In this document: in pieces, positions 27,801 to 36,636 of the stretch | Position numbering within the stretch: position 1 is the stretch's first letter | Layout of the letters: each line of letters starts with the position of its first letter | Origin: Vibrio sp. 05-20-BW147 | Lineage (GTDB): Bacteria > Pseudomonadota > Gammaproteobacteria > Enterobacterales > Vibrionaceae | DNA: 64,000 nt | Assembly (NCBI RefSeq): GCF_013369385.1 | Contig: NZ_SZTO01000011.1 | Span: 86,392-150,391 of the forward strand | Reading direction: 5' to 3' | The notes under the pieces: model-generated | Database searches by the model: none | What the model was told of the DNA's origin: nothing | Seen by the model: only the letters and a program-made list of their open reading frames with translations | Position numbers and translations under genes: made by a program

Positions 27801-29678
27801 ACTCAGATCAACCACGCTTTCGCTTTTGTGCAACATCGAAAAATCAAGGATCCAAAATGTTTGACCGTTCGTTTTATGGATCTCGTAAGGCGATTCACCA
27901 ATCACTCGTAAGCCCAAATTTTCCAGCATCGGCATCACATCGGATAGATGGATTGGCTCATCTCTGTGGTATAGCTTCAATCGAACGGCTTTTGAATCTG
28001 CTGCCACTTCTTGGGGACGGTAGAAAAGCATACCCAGTTTGTGATCATCGCTCAGCGCTTCCAGTCTTTGGATGTCATCAACTGCGCTGCCTGGCATCAT
28101 CGCTTCTTTGTATGAACGAGGAAATGCCTTCATATACTCTTTTGACAATGGCAACCCTTTGCTTTCACCAAAGTTAGCAATGATTGAATCTTTAAGGCGA
28201 TCATCCCAAGTTGAAGAGACTTCCATTAGATTTTGCTCGATATTCTTTACGTCAACGTCGATATTGTTATTGTCTACACGTACGATGTAGTGCGTGCGTG
28301 CTAACGGGCCCTCGGAGAAATAAGTCGTAAACTCTACTTCTTGCTCGCTGCCAAAATATTGTTTGAGAATGCGCTGTGTTTGGCGGCGTAACTCCGTGTT
28401 ATATCTGTCTCTGGTTACATACACCATCGCACTAAAGAAGCGCCCAAACGGGTCTTTACGTACAAACAGACGCAGCAAATCGCGATCGTGCATTTGTACC
28501 ACGCCCATGCCGACTTCAAGCAACTCTTCTTCTTTTGCTTGAATGAGTTCGTCGCGTGGGTAATTTTCAAGAATGTTGTGAAGTGCTTTAAACGCATAAG
28601 AACCATCGCGATAGCCACTCGCATCAAGAATACGGTCAACCTTTTCGCGGATCAGTGGGATCGAAGAAACCGTTTGGTTATAAACCGACGAGGTATATAG
28701 ACCAGTAAAACGATGCTCACCAATCACTTTTCCTTTCGCATCGAACTTCTTAATGCCAACGTAGTCATTGTAAGCAGGACGATGAATACGTGAGGCTTTA
28801 TTACCTTTGGTGATGATCAAAGCACTTGGCTTTTTCGCTTCAAGTCGAGCGGAGTCTGAAAGTTGTGATAATTTAACGCCGCGGACACGGCTGTCATCGG
28901 CAAAGAGGCCCAAACCTTTGTCTTTTGTTGGCACGAGTTCCGTTTCGCCATCCACATTGACTAAGTCGTACTCTTTGTATCCCATGAACGTAAAATTGTG
29001 GTCCCCTAACCAACGTAGAAATGCAATGCTTTCATCAAAACGTTCACCATCCATGGAAACCGCTGATTTTTGCGCTTCCAGTTGAGCCGTCACCTGCTCG
29101 AGTCGCTCCACCATGAGCAACCAATCGTTTACGACTAAACGCGTATCTGAAAGCACATCCAACAGTTCTTGTTTTAGATTGTGCATTTCATCTTTCTTAC
29201 TTAGTCTATCAACTTCAATGTGGAATAGAGATTGTAGGACACCATCTTTACCGTTGACATCGGTCACTTCACCTTTGCCATTGCGAGTAATCTGTGTCGG
29301 ATTATTCAACATTAAGTGACAACTTAGCTCTAATCGGCTCAACGCCATTTTTATCGAGTCAACCAAGAACGGGCTATCAGGAATAACCACTTCCACAATC
29401 GTATGCGTTGATTGCCAGCCATGACGACTTACTGTCGGATTGAATACTCGAACGGAAATGTCATCCGGTTTTTGCTCTTGAATATGATGCCATAAGCTCA
29501 CAATAGCACCATAAAGGTCGGATTCGTTTCGTTGTATCAAGTCGTCTTGAGAAATGTTACTAAAAAGGTGTTGAGCTAATTTAGTAACTAAAGGCTGGTG
29601 GGATAGCTCGAGTTTGTCTTGAATCAGTTGGTACACCTTTTCAAGCAGAACCGGCACTACATTTTCACGCGCGGTCAT
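24840..29678 (-). CDS. NAD-specific glutamate dehydrogenase, large (180 kDa) type
   Basis: A 1612-residue enzyme from the ATG at 29678 ([15 protein letters not shown]); a longer frame upstream adds an unlikely extension. Length and motifs fit the L-GDH180 class: a long amino-terminal region with ACT-like segments, then '[27 protein letters not shown]', 'VGAKGGFV', the glutamate-binding region and an NAD-binding part with '[16 protein letters not shown]' and '[17 protein letters not shown]'. It deaminates glutamate to 2-oxoglutarate, feeding amino-acid carbon into the TCA cycle. The gene is monocistronic between two terminators or gaps. Such enzymes are usually allosterically controlled. Confidence 0.95.
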   Translation of the reverse strand: [1612 protein letters not shown]

Positions 29679-29885
29679 ATTCACACTCCACATTAGAATA
29701 GTTTTTTTGTAGGGGACACTTAGCAATAAATCTCGCTAGAAGACTCGTCAACTAAGCATAGGTAATGCATGCGCTTATTGTAAAAGCAATATTGAAATTT
29801 AGTTAATAAAATTAACGAGAGATAGAGGTGAAATGTTTGATAATGTGACTAAGATTCGTGTTTAACTCACTGTCAAACTAGGTTC

Positions 29886-30104
29886 TTATAGTGATTCTAA
29901 CTTAATAAAACGATGATTCTGGTCAGTTGTTAGTCTAAATCGCCCTTTTAAGCCTAACTGACTGAGGAATGGTCGAAATTTGACCGCCGGCAGCTGAATA
30001 CGCAAACCGTGATCCGTAGTTACCTGCACTGCACTTGCCGCACCAGAATAATGCGCCAAAAACGCTTGATAGCTAATATTGAGTGTGAAGTAGTAATAAT
30101 TCAT
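29886..30104 (-). CDS. DUF2835 family protein
   Basis: A 72-residue protein matching DUF2835: 'YYFTLNISYQAFLAHYSGAASAVQVTTDHG', then 'LRIQLPAVKFRPFLSQLGLKGRFRLTTDQNHRFIKLE'. It has no signal peptide, membrane helix or catalytic motif. It follows pepN by 51 bases on the same strand and is probably cotranscribed with it. Function is unknown; the small basic fold could bind nucleic acid, but that is a guess. Confidence 0.85.
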   Translation of the reverse strand: MNYYYFTLNISYQAFLAHYSGAASAVQVTTDHGLRIQLPAVKFRPFLSQLGLKGRFRLTTDQNHRFIKLESL

Positions 30105-30114
30105 AGTCTATTAG

Positions 30115-30141
30115 GCGTAGTTGGCATCACACCAACTACGC
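30115..30141 (-). repeat. Perfect 10-bp hairpin between pepN and the DUF2835 gene
   Basis: GCGTAGTTGG / CCAACTACGC around a 7-base loop fills most of the 51-base gap. No T run follows on either strand, so it is more likely an RNA-stability or processing element than a terminator. Confidence 0.55.
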
Positions 30142-30155
30142 GCTATCGGATTAAC

Positions 30156-32762
30156 TTAGCTTTCTAAAGCCTTTGAAACTTTTTCAAACAAATCTTTGGC
30201 TAAGTTCTCCATCGCTTTCAATCCTTCCAGTTCTTTACGGATCAGCGATTGGCGTTCTTGATCGTATTTAGCCAGTTTTAGCAAAGGATCGACCAAACGT
30301 GAGGCCACTTGAGGGTTTGTCGTGTTCAATTCACGCAATACTTCCCCAGCAAAGCGATACCCCTCGCCTGACTTGTCGTGGAAGTTCACTGGGTTCATGC
30401 CCAAGAATGCCCCAATCAGACTTCGTGTTCTATTTGGGTTTTTCAGACTGAACGCCTCATGGTTCATGGTTTCTCGAACTACAGTCAATGCGTTCTTCGC
30501 CGGGTTTGTTCCCTGCATGATAAACCATTTATCCATGACCAAACCATCATGCTTCCACTTATCACTGTAATCTTGCATCAGTGCTTCACGGCAAGGCAAT
30601 TGCGCTTGGTTGGCAGACGCCATCGCCGCAATGGTATCGGTCATGTTGTTCGACTCTTGGTATTGCTTCAATACCAAATCATTACCCTCTTGAGTATACG
30701 CCAGATACGCTAGGCAGATATTGCGTAATGCACGCTGACCAATCGCCGCATGATCAATCGTATACTCAGCTTGCTTCAAGCTATGATAAAGCGCGCTCAA
30801 CTCATCACTTAGCTGTGTTGCAAGAATGACTTTCAACTGTTTGAGAACTTGAGCAATTGCATCAACGTCGACTTGCTTGTACCAACCAGACACTTCATTG
30901 TGGTTTGGCAACGACATGACTTCAGCGATGAACGCGGAATCTAATTCTGCATTAAGAAGCACACCACGGAAGGCATCAACAACCGCCTCAGGCAGTTCTA
31001 CTTCTTCACCCGCCTGAACTCGCTCAACATTTTGACGAATGTATTTTGCCAGTAACATCTGGCTAGCATCCCAACGTGAAAACTCGTTACGAGCATTGAC
31101 CATCAGGAACATCAGTTCACGGTCTGAATAGTCGTACTCAAGCTTAACCGGCGCTGAGAATTCACGTAACAAAGAAGGCACTGGCTTTTCTGCCACATTC
31201 TCAAACACGAAGGTTTGTTTGTCGGCTTTCACATCCAGCACGTTTCCAACAGGCTCACCAGCAATGATCATTGGGATCACATCACCATTCGCAGCGTAAA
31301 GCTCGATATCGAATGGAATATGCAATGGCTGTTTTTCCGCTTGCTCGTGTGTTGGCTCAGTCGACTGCTCAACAGTTAACGCGTAAGTTTGTTTAGTGGC
31401 ATCGTACTGACTGCTCACACGAAGTGTTGGTGTACCCGACTGGCTGTACCACAAGCGGAACTGTGTTAAATCAACACCCGTTGCATCTTCCATGGCTGAG
31501 ACAAAATCTTCACAAGTCGCCGCAGTGCCGTCGTGACGCTCAAAGTAGAGCTTCATCCCTTTTTGGAAACCTTCTTCACCCAGTAAAGTATGATACATGC
31601 GAATAACTTCACTGCCTTTTTCATACACTGTTAGCGTGTAGAAGTTATTCATTTCAATCACTTTATCAGGGCGAATTGGATGAGACATTGGGCTAGCATC
31701 CTCCGCAAACTGCGGCCCACGAATGGTACGCACGTTCTGAATGCGATTCACCGCTCGGGAGCCAAGATCAGAAGAGAATTCTTGATCACGGAAAACGGTT
31801 AGACCTTCCTTCAAGCTCAATTGGAACCAATCGCGACAAGTCACGCGGTTTCCTGTCCAGTTGTGGAAATACTCATGACCAATCACGCGCTCAATGCCCA
31901 GGTAGTCTGCATCTGTGGCGGTTTGAGAGTTGGCTAAGACAAACTTTGAGTTAAAGATATTGAGGCCTTTGTTTTCCATCGCCCCCATGTTGAAGAAATC
32001 AACGGCGACGATCATATAGATATCCAGGTCATACTCGAGATCGAAACGCTCTTCATCCCATTTCATCGAATTGATCAGAGAGGTCATCGCATGTGGCGCG
32101 CGATCTAAGTTGCCTTTGTCGACAAAGATTTCAAGATCAACACTGCGACCAGACTTGGTGACAAATTTATCGCGAAGCACATCAAAGTCGCCTGCAACAA
32201 GAGCAAACAAGTATGCAGGTTTTGGATGAGGATCTTGCCATTGAACCCAATGACGGCCACCTTCCAGTTCTCCCTCTGCGATGCGGTTACCATTACTCAG
32301 CAAATAAGGATATTGTGCTTTGTCGGCAATCACTTTTGTCTGGTAACGCGCTAATACATCAGGGCGATCGAGGTAATAAGTGATTCTGCGAAACCCTTCA
32401 GCTTCACATTGCGTACAGAACGCACCGCCAGACTTATACAGACCTTCCAAAGCAGTATTGGCTTCTGGGTCGATTTCTGTCTCAATCGTTAATTTAAATT
32501 CTTTCGGCAAACCAGACAAAAGTAATGAGGCCTCTTTGACTTCATAGGCCGTCCAGTTTTCACCGTTAACTTTGACTGATTTAAGTTTCAGCGTTTCACC
32601 ATCTAACTCAAGGACATCACTCTCGCCCATTTGCTTGACCTCTGACACCGCTGTCACTCGGGTGTTGTGATCATAAAGATCAAAAGTCAGGTCGATGTCG
32701 GTAATCGTGTGTGATGGCGCTTTATAATCTTTACGATATTTCGCCTGTGGGGTTTGAGACAT
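30156..32762 (-). CDS. pepN: Aminopeptidase N (M1 family)
   Basis: An 868-residue zinc aminopeptidase. The exopeptidase motif 'GAMENKG' and the zinc site 'VIGHEYFHNWTGNRV' with the downstream glutamate in 'LSLKEGLTVFRDQEF' are intact. The carboxy-terminal helical domain is complete, so length fits the E. coli enzyme (870). It removes amino-terminal residues from cytosolic peptides. A palindrome matching the LexA box lies 61-80 bases upstream of the start codon. Confidence 0.97.
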   Translation of the reverse strand: MSQTPQAKYRKDYKAPSHTITDIDLTFDLYDHNTRVTAVSEVKQMGESDVLELDGETLKLKSVKVNGENWTAYEVKEASLLLSGLPKEFKLTIETEIDPEANTALEGLYKSGGAFCTQCEAEGFRRITYYLDRPDVLARYQTKVIADKAQYPYLLSNGNRIAEGELEGGRHWVQWQDPHPKPAYLFALVAGDFDVLRDKFVTKSGRSVDLEIFVDKGNLDRAPHAMTSLINSMKWDEERFDLEYDLDIYMIVAVDFFNMGAMENKGLNIFNSKFVLANSQTATDADYLGIERVIGHEYFHNWTGNRVTCRDWFQLSLKEGLTVFRDQEFSSDLGSRAVNRIQNVRTIRGPQFAEDASPMSHPIRPDKVIEMNNFYTLTVYEKGSEVIRMYHTLLGEEGFQKGMKLYFERHDGTAATCEDFVSAMEDATGVDLTQFRLWYSQSGTPTLRVSSQYDATKQTYALTVEQSTEPTHEQAEKQPLHIPFDIELYAANGDVIPMIIAGEPVGNVLDVKADKQTFVFENVAEKPVPSLLREFSAPVKLEYDYSDRELMFLMVNARNEFSRWDASQMLLAKYIRQNVERVQAGEEVELPEAVVDAFRGVLLNAELDSAFIAEVMSLPNHNEVSGWYKQVDVDAIAQVLKQLKVILATQLSDELSALYHSLKQAEYTIDHAAIGQRALRNICLAYLAYTQEGNDLVLKQYQESNNMTDTIAAMASANQAQLPCREALMQDYSDKWKHDGLVMDKWFIMQGTNPAKNALTVVRETMNHEAFSLKNPNRTRSLIGAFLGMNPVNFHDKSGEGYRFAGEVLRELNTTNPQVASRLVDPLLKLAKYDQERQSLIRKELEGLKAMENLAKDLFEKVSKALES

Positions 32763-32822
32763 ATCTATAAATCCTTGTACAGTGAATCAGATTGTGCCCG
32801 AAGAGTTTGTGTTACTAAGCAA

Positions 32823-32842
32823 AACTGTATGTACATACAGTT
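32823..32842. promoter_or_regulatory. LexA (SOS) box upstream of pepN
   Basis: AACTGTATGTACATACAGTT is a perfect 20-base palindrome containing CTGT-N8-ACAG with alternating A/T-rich centre, the E. coli/Vibrio LexA consensus. It is the only such site I found in the window. Outside it, TGTGCCCGAA (32793-32802) and TTCGGGCACA (32886-32895) form a second perfect inverted repeat, not concentric with the box. The target could be pepN or an unannotated plus-strand RNA. Confidence 0.7.
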
Positions 32843-32950
32843 AAACGCTATTTCTTTCCACTTTATGCATCTGTATGGTAATTATTTCGGGCACAGATAA
32901 ATTACCTCGGTTACATGTGGTCTGAAAACGAATAAAACAAGGTTTGATAC

Positions 32951-32984
32951 AAAAAAAGGAAGACTAACCATGTAGTCTTCCTTT
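32951..32984 (-). terminator. Terminator of the frameshifted periplasmic gene
   Basis: GGAAGACTA / TAGTCTTCC with a 6-base loop; on the minus strand a seven-T run follows. It starts 42 bases past the stop. Confidence 0.9.
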
Positions 32985-33025
32985 CTATAAACAAAAATTC
33001 TATCACTAACAAATATAGACAAGCG

Positions 33026-33699
33026 TTATCTAACTCGATTGAGTACGGCAAGCATTTCCCCGCTTTCCTCCTTCAAGGTAAGCTGGTCAGTACCAAGAAC
33101 ATAAGTCGTATCATGCTCGCCGTCTTCATATAAGAGAACGAGATGATTACCTTCTGTGTAGTAGACGCCCTTCTTGACAGATTCGTCACCGCCTTCAGAT
33201 GTCACTCTAAACATAAAGATAAAATCCGGCTGAAGGATGAGATCCAATTTATTAATTTGATTCGCAACCATACCTTCACCAGATAATGTCTCACTCGACA
33301 AAAAAAAATTCCTGCTAAAGCATTTGGAAGGCCTTTCGTAAACATCACACCGTTGAGGTTGAGCATGTGATGGTTACTTTCGTATTGATAAACCTGTGGC
33401 TCATCGGTGTTCAAGCCTAGAATAATCGTATCTTCATTCGCGGTGTAAATACCTTCCCAATGATCGACACTGTAATCGCGCTTTTGAATATCAATTTGAA
33501 ACTCGTACTTAGAGTTAAGTGTCAGTTTAATTGCCCTGAAGTTTTCTCGACTCGACTCTACATCAGGGTTGACTAAGTACCAGTCTCCGAGCAGTAAGGG
33601 GGTATCAAAATAGGTTAAATCAGAAGAATGTGTTCCCTGATCTTGCGCTTGTACATTAAACACCATGAGCGCTGTGAGCAAAGTTAAGAGCCATTTCAT
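33026..33699 (-). pseudogene. Exported two-repeat beta-rich protein, interrupted by a frameshift
   Basis: One gene split over two frames. The ATG at 33699 (GGAG ribosome-binding site) begins a signal peptide, MKWLLTLLTALMVFNVQA, and the first frame runs to '...NALAGIFF'. At a run of nine A (33300-33308; T on the coding strand) the sense continues in another frame as 'LSSETLSGEGMVANQINKLDL...' to the stop at 33026. One extra T, or two fewer, restores a ~224-residue protein. The two halves look like repeats: each has a beta strand ending in '(D/Y)F.F' or similar, then a 'GIY'/'GVYYTEGN' motif, acidic turns and a threonine-rich strand. The function is unknown; the fold may be lipocalin-like. It could be a true decay, a phase-variable tract or a sequencing error. 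Confidence 0.75.
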
Positions 33700-33852
33700 G
33701 TCATATCTCCACACTTTTAAGCTATTTTCTTAAAGCGTAGACATAGAGTTTTATTTGGGCGAATTTTTTTGATTTAAATCACATTATTGTTCAGAGAAAA
33801 ATAACTTCATCTATACGTCATCTTTCCTTCACCTTGCTATGAGTTAAAAAGA

Positions 33853-33880
33853 AAAAAGCGAGCGTTAACGCTCGCTTTTT
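33853..33880 (-). terminator. prc terminator
   Basis: Perfect palindromic stem AAAAAGCGAGCG-TTAA-CGCTCGCTTTTT, 16 bases past the prc stop. It can act in both directions. Confidence 0.93.
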
Positions 33881-33895
33881 ACCATCACACTGTTT

Positions 33896-35896
33896 TTAGG
33901 ACGGTTTTTTCAGCATGTCTACCATGATTGCAACAGATTCATCAAGATACGCATCTGGCGTTTCATAGTCTTTGGGCACATCGTCTAACGTTTTAAACGC
34001 TTCTTTACCCGCTAATGCTTGGCGTTGATTGATGCGATCTAGGCGCTGCTTATCAGCTTGCTCAGATTCTTGCTTACGCACTTTTTCATTCAAAGAAAGC
34101 GTATTGTCGTCTTTCTCTGCTTTGTACTTCGCAATGTCTTCCGCAATAAACTTAAACTCTAGCTCGTTAGCGATCCGCTCATCATGTTTTACACGCAATT
34201 GTTCAATCAAAGAATCATTACGTTGTAACACTTGATAATCGGCTTTCTCGATACTGTCCCAAGGTAGAGCATTATCTTCAACACTCTCACCTGTTTCTTC
34301 AGGATCAATCGCGGTAGGGAAAGGAATGTCTGGCACGACACCTTTATTTTGCGTGCTGCCTCCATCAATTCGGTAGAATTTTTGGATGGTGTACTGAACA
34401 TAACCTATTTCTTTGTCAAACAAATCATAGATATGATTCAAAGAACGGTGCTGTTGTACGGTTCCTTTACCAAATGAGTTTTCACCAAGGATAATGGCGC
34501 GGCCATAGTCTTGTAGTGCAGCGGCGAAAATTTCAGAAGCAGATGCACTATATCGATTCACCAACACGGTCATCGGGCCTGAATAACTGATTTGTCCATC
34601 CGTATCAGCGTTGACTTTCACTCGCCCATAACTGTCACGAACTTGAACCACAGGGCCTTTTTCAATAAACAAACCCGTGAGCGCAGTCGCTTCAGTTAAT
34701 GCCCCACCACCATTGTTTCTCAAATCAACGATGATGCCGTCGACGCCCTTGCCTTTGAGATCAGTAAGCAGCTTATCTGTGTCGGCAGAAAGACCCACAT
34801 AAAAACTCGGTACTTCTAGAACACCGATTTTCTTGCCATCTTTTTCAATCACCTCTGCCTTCACTGCTCGGTCTTCCAAACGAATTTTGTCACGCACAAT
34901 TGTGACAACGTAACTCTTGGAATCTTTTCCTTCTGGCAGAACTTGTAGGTGAACTTTGGTGCCTTTAGGACCTTTAATCAGCTGGACAACATCATCAAGA
35001 CGCCAGCCGATCACATCAACGATGTCTTTTTTATCTTGGCCAACACCGATGATTCGGTCACCCTCGCCTAACTGTTTACTTTTAGACGCAGGACCACCAG
35101 CAACCAAAGAACGGATGACAGTGTAGTCATCCGTCATCTGCAATACAGCACCAATGCCTTCCAGTGACAAGTTCATCTCAGACTGGAATTGCTCAGCGTT
35201 TCTTGGTGAAAGATAGCTGGTATGAGGATCCACTTCGCGTGCAAACGCGTTCATGTAAAGTTGAAAAACGTCTTCGTTGCGCGTTTGAGTGATTCTCTTC
35301 ATCGCGTTGTTGTAACGTTTCTCTAGAATGTCTTTTATTTCTGGCCAATCTTTGCCAGTCAACTTGAGGTTCAGCGCATCGTATTTTACTCGCTGACGCC
35401 ACAGTTCATTAAGCTCGGTTTGATCCTTTGGCCAAGCCGCATCAGTGCGATCGAGTTCAATCTCATCATCCGTATCAAAGGTGATTTCTTGATCGAGCAG
35501 TTTGAGAGCATAAGAGAATCGCTCAAAACGCTTTTTCATTGAGAGATTGTAAACATCAAACGCGATTTGATTGTTGCCTTCTTTGAGTTGGTCATCCAAC
35601 TCTGTTGACCACTTTTCAAATGAATCAATGTCTGCTTGAGAGAAGATATTCTTATTGTAATCAAGCATTTCTATATAGCGATTAAACATCGCACGAGAGA
35701 AATCATCGTTGAAATTAAAATGCTTGTAATGAGAACGAGTAAAACGAGAAGTGACCCTTTTGCTTGCAGTTTCGTGTTGAACTTCAGGTGCAAGTAAAGG
35801 GAGATCTTTTTCTGATAGTTTGGCTTCAAGAGCCTGAGCTGATGCTGCTAGCCAAAGGCTAGCAGCAATCAGAGTCACTTTTGAACGGCATTTCAT
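33896..35896 (-). CDS. prc: Carboxy-terminal (tail-specific) processing protease Prc
   Basis: A 666-residue periplasmic protease. It has a signal peptide (about 1-22), an amino-terminal helical domain, a PDZ domain ('EGIGAVLQMTDDYTVIRSLVAGGPASKS') and an S41 domain with catalytic Ser in 'NRYSASASEIFAAAL' and Lys in 'GENSFGKGTVQQ'. The DUF3340-type carboxy-terminal helices are present, so length fits E. coli Prc (682). Prc trims lipoprotein-linked and peptidoglycan enzymes such as penicillin-binding protein 3 and MepS. It follows proQ by 17 bases, as in E. coli. Confidence 0.96.
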   Translation of the reverse strand: MKCRSKVTLIAASLWLAASAQALEAKLSEKDLPLLAPEVQHETASKRVTSRFTRSHYKHFNFNDDFSRAMFNRYIEMLDYNKNIFSQADIDSFEKWSTELDDQLKEGNNQIAFDVYNLSMKKRFERFSYALKLLDQEITFDTDDEIELDRTDAAWPKDQTELNELWRQRVKYDALNLKLTGKDWPEIKDILEKRYNNAMKRITQTRNEDVFQLYMNAFAREVDPHTSYLSPRNAEQFQSEMNLSLEGIGAVLQMTDDYTVIRSLVAGGPASKSKQLGEGDRIIGVGQDKKDIVDVIGWRLDDVVQLIKGPKGTKVHLQVLPEGKDSKSYVVTIVRDKIRLEDRAVKAEVIEKDGKKIGVLEVPSFYVGLSADTDKLLTDLKGKGVDGIIVDLRNNGGGALTEATALTGLFIEKGPVVQVRDSYGRVKVNADTDGQISYSGPMTVLVNRYSASASEIFAAALQDYGRAIILGENSFGKGTVQQHRSLNHIYDLFDKEIGYVQYTIQKFYRIDGGSTQNKGVVPDIPFPTAIDPEETGESVEDNALPWDSIEKADYQVLQRNDSLIEQLRVKHDERIANELEFKFIAEDIAKYKAEKDDNTLSLNEKVRKQESEQADKQRLDRINQRQALAGKEAFKTLDDVPKDYETPDAYLDESVAIMVDMLKKPS

Positions 35897-35913
35897 GCGT
35901 AGGAGTGTCTCCT

Positions 35914-36534
35914 TTATGCGCGAAGGTGCTCCGCTTTCACAACCATTTGAAGGCCGTTAGACAGTTGAACTCGCACATCATCCTTATTAATTTCTACGAT
36001 AGTCGCAGCCATGTTTCCTTTACCCATGTTTACGTTAACCGCTTTACCAGTGATCAATTCATCTGCGTTTAGCGCACGTGTTTCCACAGGTTGTTTCGCA
36101 GGCTTTTGCGCCTGAGGTTTGTTCGCACGACGTTGCTGAGGTGCTTTTTTAGCTTTTGGCTTTGACTTCTCTTCGTCACGAGCTTTTTGAGCTTGTTCTT
36201 TACGGCGAGCTTGTACCTTAGCTTTGCTTTCCGCTAGCGTTGCTTTCGCATGTTCAACGTGTTCTTCTTCTAGTACACCACACTCGTTACCATCTAGGTC
36301 AACACGAGTTGCGCCTAGTTTAACGCCGTGTAGGTAACGCCAAGAAGAAGTGTATTGTCTTAACGCTGCTCGAAGCTGAGTCTTGCTTACTTTTTCATCT
36401 TCACTTAGACGTTCAGCAAGATCTTGAAAAATACCAATTTTAAGAGGTTTCGCTTCACCTTCTAAAGTAAAGCACTTAGGGAAACATTCAGCAATATATG
36501 CAATAACTTCTTTGCTGTTTTTTAACTTTTCAGT
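35914..36534 (-). CDS. proQ: RNA chaperone ProQ
   Basis: A 206-residue protein from the ATG at 36534 ([19 protein letters not shown]); the longer upstream frame is not family-like. The amino-terminal FinO/ProQ domain (to about 120) has '[15 protein letters not shown]', '[15 protein letters not shown]' and 'GATRVDLDG'. A basic linker rich in K, A, Q and R connects to a carboxy-terminal Tudor-like domain ('[20 protein letters not shown]'). ProQ binds structured sRNAs and mRNA 3' ends. It lies directly upstream of prc in one operon. Confidence 0.96.
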   Translation of the reverse strand, partial: TEKLKNSKEVIAYIAECFPKCFTLEGEAKPLKIGIFQDLAERLSEDEKVSKTQLRAALRQYTSSWRYLHGVKLGATRVDLDGNECGVLEEEHVEHAKATLAESKAKVQARRKEQAQKARDEEKSKPKAKKAPQQRRANKPQAQKPAKQPVETRALNADELITGKAVNVNMGKGNMAATIVEINKDDVRVQLSNGLQMVVKAEHLRA

Positions 36535-36636
36535 CATGAGTTGTCCTGGTTTGAGCGGCCTGCCCGCGAGCATTAAGATAAAAATATTCTCGTATTATAG
36601 AGAGATGCGGGCGAAAAACCACTCTCGTTACCCAAT

